A stretch of DNA of 7,574 bases from Bacteroidota bacterium (GTDB lineage Bacteria > Bacteroidota > Bacteroidia > B-17B0 > B-17BO): positions 1-7,574 of the forward strand of contig CANHPI010000125.1 of assembly GCA_947462425.1 (NCBI GenBank), read 5' to 3'. A program made the position numbers and the translations under genes. The number at the start of each line of letters is the position of its first letter. The first letter of the stretch is position 1. The notes under the pieces are model-generated. The model was not told the DNA's origin and did no database searches. It was given only the letters and a program-made list of their open reading frames with translations. Positions 1 to 5,483 of the stretch are shown piece after piece.

Positions 1-638
1 ATGATCCTTATAGTGCAAGTAAGGCTTGTTGTGAATTGGTTATTGATTCCTATAAAAATTCATTTTTTAATTTAAACAAATACGATCAACATCAAAAAGC
101 AATAGCAGTTGGCAGAGCAGGTAACGTAATTGGTGGTGGGGATTGGTCAAAAGATAGACTCATACCAGATATTGCTAAAGCATTAAATGCAAATAAGGAA
201 GTTGTGATAAGAAATCCTAATGCAGTCAGACCCTGGCAACATGTAATTGAACCACTATTTGGTTATCTTGAATTGGGTTTAAAATTAAATTTGGAACCAA
301 TTAAATTTGCACAAGCATATAATTTTGGGCCAAATCCAGATGATGCATTATCGGTAGAAGAAATGGTTGTTAAGTCAATAAACTGCTGGGCCTCTGGAAC
401 CTATAATGTAGAAGTTAATAGTAATAGTCCTCATGAGGCAGGATTGTTGAAACTGGATATTACTAAAGCAACAACAGAATTAAATTGGAAGCCAGTTTTA
501 AATGCGCAAACTGCAGTGCAACTTACCATAAATTGGTATAAAAACAATTACAACAATACTACAGCAACCGAATTAATGGAATCAGATATCGATTTCTATA
601 TTTCAAAAAATAGATTAAAAAATGGTATGTGTAATTGA
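1..638 (+). CDS. rfbG: CDP-glucose 4,6-dehydratase, C-terminal part (5' end outside window)
   Basis: This cytoplasmic extended-SDR enzyme converts CDP-D-glucose to CDP-4-keto-6-deoxy-D-glucose, the common precursor of CDP-3,6-dideoxyhexoses. The reading frame is open from base 3, so the gene enters from the left. The TTG at 36 is an internal codon, because the catalytic YxxxK motif (YSASK, Tyr at 9-11, Lys at 21-23) lies upstream of it in frame. About 211 residues are present of a family that is usually near 360. Family signatures follow: RAGNVIGGGDW, then DRLIPDI, then RPWQHV with a downstream EPL, which contact the nucleotide sugar in RfbG enzymes. The last 17 bases overlap the next gene. 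RfbH, which uses the RfbG product, is also in this window but separated from it by four genes, which supports the assignment. The upstream RfbF cytidylyltransferase would be expected to the left; that is inference. Confidence 0.93.
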   Translation, partial: DPYSASKACCELVIDSYKNSFFNLNKYDQHQKAIAVGRAGNVIGGGDWSKDRLIPDIAKALNANKEVVIRNPNAVRPWQHVIEPLFGYLELGLKLNLEPIKFAQAYNFGPNPDDALSVEEMVVKSINCWASGTYNVEVNSNSPHEAGLLKLDITKATTELNWKPVLNAQTAVQLTINWYKNNYNNTTATELMESDIDFYISKNRLKNGMCN

Positions 639-1110
639 TTTTGATGGCACTTTTTTAATAAACGATTTTTTTAAAGAGGCTTTTTTTAAAAAAATTATTG
701 AAAATCCTTTTTATATCATAAACCATTTTTTTTTTAAAAGAAAGAGCGTTCTTGATTTAAAAATGGACTTACTTAAAAATCATAAAATAAATTACCCAAT
801 CCAATTTTTAACAAACAAGTATGTAACACAATGGCTGTCAGATAACAGGCATCATTATGATAAAATATTACTAGTTAGTGCCTCGCCAGATTTTTTTGTA
901 AAAAATATTCTAGATGAACAAAAATCATTTGATGAAATACATGGCAGCAAAACAATCAACTTAAAGGGACTTAATAAGCTTAAATTTATAAAAGAAAGAT
1001 GGACGGAATTTGATTACATGGGAGATTCAAAGGATGATTTGATAATATTTAAACATTGTAAAAACGCATTTAGAATTACTCCAAAAGGTATAATTAATGT
1101 TAAAAAATAA
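622..1110 (+). CDS. HAD-superfamily phosphatase, probable polyprenyl-phospho-phosphoribose 5-phosphatase
   Basis: This is a small HAD phosphatase of 162 residues. Motif I is DFDGT at residues 6-10 (nucleophile Asp6, acid/base Asp8). Motif II is probably Ser86 in LLVSAS, motif III probably Lys119 in GLNKLK, and motif IV is GDSKDD at 134-139. About 75 residues between motifs I and II fit a helical cap of the phosphoserine-phosphatase-like type. The ATG at 622 is the only plausible start, since the next in-frame ATG lies beyond motif I. It overlaps rfbG by 17 bases, and the gene overlaps the UbiA gene by 14. HAD domains of this type also occur fused to the N-terminus of UbiA phosphoribosyltransferases in other bacteria. 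The inferred role is therefore removal of the 5-phosphate from polyprenyl-phospho-5-phosphoribose before epimerisation. The protein is Phe- and Lys-rich, and its 5' third contains several long T runs. The HAD call is firm; the substrate rests on context. Confidence 0.85.
   Translation: MVCVIDFDGTFLINDFFKEAFFKKIIENPFYIINHFFFKRKSVLDLKMDLLKNHKINYPIQFLTNKYVTQWLSDNRHHYDKILLVSASPDFFVKNILDEQKSFDEIHGSKTINLKGLNKLKFIKERWTEFDYMGDSKDDLIIFKHCKNAFRITPKGIINVKK
726..735 (+). repeat. T10 homopolymer tract inside the HAD phosphatase gene
   Basis: Ten consecutive T bases encode the end of a His codon and three Phe codons (NHFFFK). Shorter T runs of 6 to 7 lie at 651-656, 666-672 and 681-687. A tract this long can slip during replication or sequencing, and a one-base change would truncate the phosphatase. 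The frame is intact in this copy. Confidence 0.7.
1083..1088 (+). promoter_or_regulatory. possible Shine-Dalgarno-like site for the UbiA gene
   Basis: AAAAGG lies 8 bases before the ATG at 1097, inside the end of the HAD gene. It is the only purine-rich, GG-containing stretch at good spacing before any start in the window. The other starts are preceded only by A/T-rich sequence, as is common in Bacteroidota. It could be chance in coding sequence. Confidence 0.3.
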
Positions 1111-1960
1111 ATATATAAAATTAATTAGACCTAAGCACTGGATCAAAAATTTGATTATTGCCTTACCTCTAATTCTATCCCAAAATTTAAATTTTTACTC
1201 ATTACTTAATCTTGTACTTGGTTTTCTCTCTTTTTCCCTATTAGCTTCAGGGGGCTATATTTTAAATGATATTAGAGATGTTGAAAATGACAGACTACAT
1301 CAAACCAAAAGATATAGACCTTTAGCGAGTGGCGTTATAGATATAAGCTTAGCATTTTATTTGGCAGCATTACTTATAATTATTGCTTTTTTTATAAGTT
1401 TTTCTATAAACAAGTGGGCTTTATTAATTTCGTTTGTTTATTTCATAACTAATTATTATTATTCAATAATTGGTAAAGCAATAAGATTCATTGATATTAT
1501 TTTACTTAGTAGCTTTTACTTAATTCGTATATTTTATGGGGCGATAATCTGTGATGTTAAAATTACAGGATGGTTTATTGTAACAATAACTTTAGCAGTC
1601 TTGTCATTGTCTACAAATAAAAGATTTATGGAGTGCCTTAATTCAAGTGTTAAAGATATTCCTGGTCGAGGATACTCAGCTGACGACACAATTTTTTTGC
1701 AAATAATAATGATTAATTTTGCAATGAGCTCTATTGTGCTTTTAAATATACATGCGTATTTTGTTTTAAATATAACAAGTTCAATATTTTTCGTATTATT
1801 GAATCTATCAGCTGCAAGTATTTCACTTTTCTATTTCGATCAGAGTAAAAATAAATCCGAGGACCCGGTTGAAAGAATATTGAAAAATAAAGAGTTATTA
1901 ATTTCACTAATATTTTTTGTTAGTATTTATTTTTATGAAATTATAATAAAACTTAAATGA
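1097..1960 (+). CDS. UbiA-family phosphoribosyl-1-diphosphate:polyprenyl-phosphate 5-phosphoribosyltransferase (Rv3806c type)
   Basis: This integral inner-membrane prenyltransferase (287 residues) most likely joins PRPP to a polyprenyl phosphate, giving polyprenyl-phospho-5-phosphoribose, the first committed step to lipid-linked arabinofuranose. The N-terminus carries RPKHWIKN, as in mycobacterial Rv3806c. The first Asp-rich motif is NDIRDVENDRLH at 57-68, followed by TKRYRPLASG, a signature of this branch rather than of ubiquinone or heme UbiA enzymes. The second region carries FIDIILL with Asp133 and YLIRIFYG around 141-148, then NKRFMEC at 174-180 and EDPVERIL at 245-252. Roughly eight to nine hydrophobic segments match the family fold, and the length is typical. 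It overlaps the HAD gene by 14 bases and the DprE fusion by 4 (ATGA). The neighbouring phosphatase and DprE1-DprE2 epimerase make the arabinose pathway by far the best reading. The polyprenol used (probably undecaprenyl phosphate) is not shown by the sequence. Confidence 0.9.
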   Translation: MLKNKYIKLIRPKHWIKNLIIALPLILSQNLNFYSLLNLVLGFLSFSLLASGGYILNDIRDVENDRLHQTKRYRPLASGVIDISLAFYLAALLIIIAFFISFSINKWALLISFVYFITNYYYSIIGKAIRFIDIILLSSFYLIRIFYGAIICDVKITGWFIVTITLAVLSLSTNKRFMECLNSSVKDIPGRGYSADDTIFLQIIMINFAMSSIVLLNIHAYFVLNITSSIFFVLLNLSAASISLFYFDQSKNKSEDPVERILKNKELLISLIFFVSIYFYEIIIKLK

Positions 1961-3966
1961 AAAATATAATTGCTAATTGGGGACTTTATCCAAGTGTAGA
2001 ATGTGACTCATTTACACCCAACGATTACGAAGAAGCAAAAAAACTTATAAATGATAACCAACAAGTAATCGCAAGAGGTAATGGAAGATGTTATGGAGAC
2101 GCGTCGATTTCAAACAAAATAATCTCATCTTTAGCACTTAATAAAATAATAGAATTTAACGAATTTACTGGTGTTATTTCGTGTCAATCTGGAGTTTTAT
2201 TATCAACTATACTTGAATACGTTGTACCAAAAGGATATTTTCTACCTGTTACTCCTGGAACAAAATTCATCACAGTAGGTGGAGCTTTTGCATCAGATAT
2301 ACATGGCAAAAATCATCATATAGATGGAGTATTTAGCGACCATGTAATAGAAGTTAAAATAATCAACGAAACGGGAGATATAATCACTGCTAAACCAGAA
2401 GAAGAACTATTTAACCAGACTGCAGGAGGCATGGGACTTTCTGGCTTTATTTTGGAAGTACAATTTAAGCTTAAAAAAATTGAAACATCTTTTATTAAAC
2501 AAACTGCAATAAGAGCTAAAAACTTAACTGAGATTTTTTCATTTTTTGAAAAATATAATAATTATACCTATTCAGTTGCCTGGATAGATTGTTTTGCTAG
2601 AGGTAAGGACATCGGACGATCTGTTTTATTACTAGGTGAACACGCTAAATTTTCTGAGGTTATAAATAACAAAGATCCTTTAATAGTTCATAATAAACCT
2701 TTTCTAAATATTCCTTTTTTCTTCCCTTCTTGGATATTGAATCCCTTATCAATAAAAATATTTAATAAATTATTTTATTACAAACCATCTTCTAAAATTG
2801 ATAATTTAATAACTCATTATGACCCATATTTTTATCCACTTGATAAGATAAACAATTGGAATCGAATTTATGGACAAAATGGTTTTATTCAATATCAATT
2901 TGTAATTCCGAAAGAAAATTCTTATGAAGCTGTAAGAAAAATACTTGAAATTTTATCAAATAATAAATTAGGATCATTTTTAGCAGTATTAAAGCTATTT
3001 GGAAAATCTCATGAAAACAGATTTCTTGAATTTCCTATCGAAGGATATACTTTAGCACTAGACATAAAAATATCAAAAAACCTTTTGAATATACTTGACC
3101 AACTTGATGAAATTGTTACAAGTTATGGAGGAAAAATTTACCTAACCAAAGATGCAAGAATGTCAAAAATGAACTACGATTTACAATATCCTAATCAATT
3201 ACCTAGATCAAAAAAATTCGTTTCGCATCAATCTGTAAGATTAAGTCAAATTAATCTTCCTATCTTTTTAATTATAGGTGGAAATAGTGATATTGCTAAA
3301 GCTACAGCACTTAAATTTATTAATAAATATCCTACTGGGAAGTTATTAATGGCTGTTAGAAATATAGAACTAATGCAAAACTGGATTACAGACAATCATT
3401 TAACCGACAATTCTAAAATTATCTATTTTGACGTAAGTGTTTCATCGGCCACAGATTTTGTTAAACAATTATCTGAAAAACCTACGTGGATTATGTATGC
3501 AGCTGGTATTTTATATAATAATGAAGAATGTATAAATGATATTCAAAAATGGAATAATAATGTAAGTGTAAATTATACAGGAGCAGTTGCTGTTTTGAAT
3601 GAATTAATTAACGACAATAATCCCTATTTAGAAAGGATAATAGGCATGAGTTCTATTGCAGCACTTAGAGGAAGAAAATCTAACTTTATCTACGGTTCAG
3701 CAAAAGCTGGGTTTCATCAGTACTTATTTGGATTAAGACAAAATCTTAAACATAGAAATATAGTGGTTCAAGCAATAACACCCGGTGTTGTTAATACGAA
3801 AATGACTAAAGATCTTGTTATTCCTAAAATAGCAGTAGATAGTTCAGTTGTTGCAGCATCTATATTTAGTAATTTCAAAAGTTTTGAAGTTTATCCAAAT
3901 CTAAAATGGCGAATAATCTCTTATGTTGTTAAGTGGTCTCCAGAATTTATAATTAATAAATTGTAA
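1957..3966 (+). CDS. dprE1-dprE2: fused DprE1-DprE2: polyprenyl-phospho-ribose 2'-epimerase (FAD oxidase plus SDR reductase)
   Basis: One 669-residue protein carries both steps that turn polyprenyl-phospho-ribofuranose into the arabinofuranose form. Residues 1 to about 431 are DprE1-like (FAD oxidation of C2-OH to a 2-keto sugar): GRCYGD at 43-48, PGT at 100-102, GGAFASDIHGKNHH at 108-121 (His116 matches Mtb His132), IQYQFVIP at 311-318 (Gln312/Gln314 match Gln334/Gln336), LKLFG with Lys346 (Lys367), and TKDAR with Lys398 (Lys418). Ala367 stands where mycobacterial Cys387 lies. From about residue 435 it is DprE2-like SDR (NAD(P)H reduction of the ketone): FLIIGGNSDIA at 437-447, YAAG at 514-517, Asn539, Ser566, and YGSAK with Tyr579/Lys583. 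The DprE1 end and the first DprE2 strand nearly touch. The frame is continuous, with all catalytic residues present in both halves. The ATG at 1957 overlaps the UbiA stop. Mycobacteria use two separate proteins. Confidence 0.93.
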   Translation: MKNIIANWGLYPSVECDSFTPNDYEEAKKLINDNQQVIARGNGRCYGDASISNKIISSLALNKIIEFNEFTGVISCQSGVLLSTILEYVVPKGYFLPVTPGTKFITVGGAFASDIHGKNHHIDGVFSDHVIEVKIINETGDIITAKPEEELFNQTAGGMGLSGFILEVQFKLKKIETSFIKQTAIRAKNLTEIFSFFEKYNNYTYSVAWIDCFARGKDIGRSVLLLGEHAKFSEVINNKDPLIVHNKPFLNIPFFFPSWILNPLSIKIFNKLFYYKPSSKIDNLITHYDPYFYPLDKINNWNRIYGQNGFIQYQFVIPKENSYEAVRKILEILSNNKLGSFLAVLKLFGKSHENRFLEFPIEGYTLALDIKISKNLLNILDQLDEIVTSYGGKIYLTKDARMSKMNYDLQYPNQLPRSKKFVSHQSVRLSQINLPIFLIIGGNSDIAKATALKFINKYPTGKLLMAVRNIELMQNWITDNHLTDNSKIIYFDVSVSSATDFVKQLSEKPTWIMYAAGILYNNEECINDIQKWNNNVSVNYTGAVAVLNELINDNNPYLERIIGMSSIAALRGRKSNFIYGSAKAGFHQYLFGLRQNLKHRNIVVQAITPGVVNTKMTKDLVIPKIAVDSSVVAASIFSNFKSFEVYPNLKWRIISYVVKWSPEFIINKL

Positions 3967-3968
3967 TT

Positions 3969-5483
3969 ATGAATAGCGTATCAAGAAGTAATAGTTTTAT
4001 AATTGGATTTACTTTTATTTTGTCTTTATTTATTTACTTTTTCACTATTGATGTATTTCAGTTTCAATTTGGAGGTTATGATCTAAGTCCATTAGTTGAT
4101 TGTGCATATAGGCTTAAAAATGATGAAATTCCATATATTGATTTTATTAATACTTTACCATTGTCTATGATTGGATGGATGAAAATTACTTTAATGTTTA
4201 TTCCTTACAATTGGAATTTTTTATTACTATCTTCCTTACTACACTTTTATTTTGTCATATTTTTCATTTTAATTATCTATTTCAACACAAATAATTTTGA
4301 AAATAAATATATTTTATTTTCTTTAATACTGATATCTATATCTATACCGATCATAACAACCAACCATATATGGCATAGTATATTTTCTCAATTAAATGCT
4401 GTAGTTGTTATATTGTCAACTACTTTTTTAATAATTGAGGAAACCCCCAAAAAAATAATCTATTCAGTTTTATTCTTGTTTTTTGGATTTTTATTCTTTT
4501 CAAAACAAAATGTAGGAATCTTAATATGCATGTCTGTTTTTTTAATATTTTTTATTAATAATAAATTTATTATTAATAAAAAATTATTTATAATAAGCTC
4601 AATTTTGATAACGAGTATCTTATTTTATTATTTTTTATTTTTATCCTTATTTGATTTTTCATTTTCATTTTATGAAATTGGAAAATCGTTTTTTGGCATT
4701 TCCGGTAGAGCAATTCCCCAGATAAATCAACTGGCAGAGGTATTTTACTTTAATAAACCCAATCTTGTTTTATTGCTCTTATTTGCAGTCACATCTTCAG
4801 TAATTCTATACAAAACATTTAAAAGTTATAAAGAAACACTATTTGTTTATCATTTAATTATACAATTAATAGCTTATTTTGCTTTTTTTACAGATTGGGA
4901 TATTAAGATTAATAATTTACCAATTATAATTACTTCAGATTTAATTTGTTTATTTTTTTTAATTAAAATGAAAGATAATTTCATATTTATATTAATATCT
5001 TTTATTACTTTCATTTTCCTTTATTCAATATCACTTGGATTAACTAGATATCGAATGCGTGGTGTAGGTTATGGCACTTTTTTTGAAAACACAAAATTAA
5101 CAAAAATTGATTCTGGATTTTTTAAAGGACTAAATGTCACCCCTAAGTTTATTAGCATTAACGAAGAATTAAAACTTTTAATTACAAAAGGAGATAAATT
5201 ATTTTTTGGACCAAGAATGGAATGGTCATATGCTGAATTTAATTTAAAATCACCATCTAAGATTCCTTTGTGGTGGCATCCAGGATCATCATTTTCTTTA
5301 AAAGATACTAACTCAATTTTTGTAAATTTTAAAAAAAATAATTTTAACAAATTGATTTTCTTAAAAGATGATAAAACTAGAATCCCTCTGAGTATAGTTA
5401 ATTATATAGATAGTGAGAATTTTTATTACAAGAAACAAACCAAGTATTTAGATATTTATTATAAAATAAATAAGAATGAATAA
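3969..5483 (+). CDS. multi-pass membrane protein, probable GT-C glycosyltransferase (candidate arabinofuranosyltransferase)
   Basis: I do not recognise a named family for this 504-residue protein. The first hydrophobic segment spans about residues 10-28. It is followed by a polar, probably periplasmic loop with GGYDLSPLVDCAYRL and NDEIPYIDF (Asp38, Asp44, Asp59), a pattern typical of the first loop of GT-C enzymes, where an acidic residue acts as base on a polyprenyl-phospho-sugar. About ten further hydrophobic segments run to residue 357, with a SKQN motif at 178-181 between two of them, as in many GT-C proteins. Residues 358-504 form a hydrophilic C-terminal domain containing GPRMEWSYAEF and PLWWHPGSSF, probably periplasmic. 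It starts 2 bases after the epimerase gene and overlaps rfbH by 8 bases. Following the lipid-arabinose genes directly, it is the obvious candidate user of that donor; a flippase or polymerase role is less likely. The gene is extremely AT-rich (12-18% GC in sampled 60-base lines), partly because of Phe, Ile, Leu and Lys codons. Confidence 0.72.
   Translation: MNSVSRSNSFIIGFTFILSLFIYFFTIDVFQFQFGGYDLSPLVDCAYRLKNDEIPYIDFINTLPLSMIGWMKITLMFIPYNWNFLLLSSLLHFYFVIFFILIIYFNTNNFENKYILFSLILISISIPIITTNHIWHSIFSQLNAVVVILSTTFLIIEETPKKIIYSVLFLFFGFLFFSKQNVGILICMSVFLIFFINNKFIINKKLFIISSILITSILFYYFLFLSLFDFSFSFYEIGKSFFGISGRAIPQINQLAEVFYFNKPNLVLLLLFAVTSSVILYKTFKSYKETLFVYHLIIQLIAYFAFFTDWDIKINNLPIIITSDLICLFFLIKMKDNFIFILISFITFIFLYSISLGLTRYRMRGVGYGTFFENTKLTKIDSGFFKGLNVTPKFISINEELKLLITKGDKLFFGPRMEWSYAEFNLKSPSKIPLWWHPGSSFSLKDTNSIFVNFKKNNFNKLIFLKDDKTRIPLSIVNYIDSENFYYKKQTKYLDIYYKINKNE
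4547..4584. repeat. 38-bp perfect palindrome, A/T only, inside the GT-C gene
   Basis: The 19-base left arm (4547-4565, ATTTTTTATTAATAATAAA) is followed with no spacer by its exact reverse complement (4566-4584). Pairing breaks at 4546/4585. It encodes roughly residues 193-206 of the membrane protein (IFFINNKFIINKK), a predicted membrane-segment end and short loop. In RNA it could form a hairpin of about 17 A-U pairs. It has no following T run acting as an obvious terminator and does not interrupt the frame. Confidence 0.85.

Noticed and set aside
36..38. TTG as start of the first gene
   Set aside because: The same frame is open back to base 3 and includes the essential YSASK catalytic motif, so the gene is 5'-truncated by the window edge and this TTG is internal.
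3944..3962. Short inverted repeat (7-base arms AATTTAT / ATAAATT, 5-base loop) at the end of the DprE fusion gene, considered as a terminator
   Set aside because: All-A/T 7-bp stem with no T run after it, ending inside the coding frame 2 bases from the stop and with the next gene starting at once; such stems arise often by chance in this composition.
3967..3968. Intergenic promoter between the DprE fusion and the GT-C gene
   Set aside because: Only 2 bases separate the genes, and TATA-like strings are everywhere in this AT-rich sequence, so none can be singled out.
4325..4346. Small tandem repeat of TATATC-like units in the GT-C gene
   Set aside because: Only two imperfect copies encoding Ile/Ser repeats in a membrane segment; expected from codon use.
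5069..5350. 93-codon minus-strand reading frame inside the GT-C gene
   Set aside because: It lies entirely opposite a well-supported gene, has no recognisable motif and no space for its own signals; it reads as a shadow.
622..5483. Recent horizontal transfer of the cassette, judged by lower GC than rfbG/rfbH
   Set aside because: Sampled lines do show lower GC (about 12-18% in the GT-C gene against 32-38% in rfbG and rfbH), but hydrophobic and Lys/Asn-rich codons explain much of it, and the conserved part of the DprE fusion reaches about 37%. The coding overlaps at both ends also argue against a fresh insertion.
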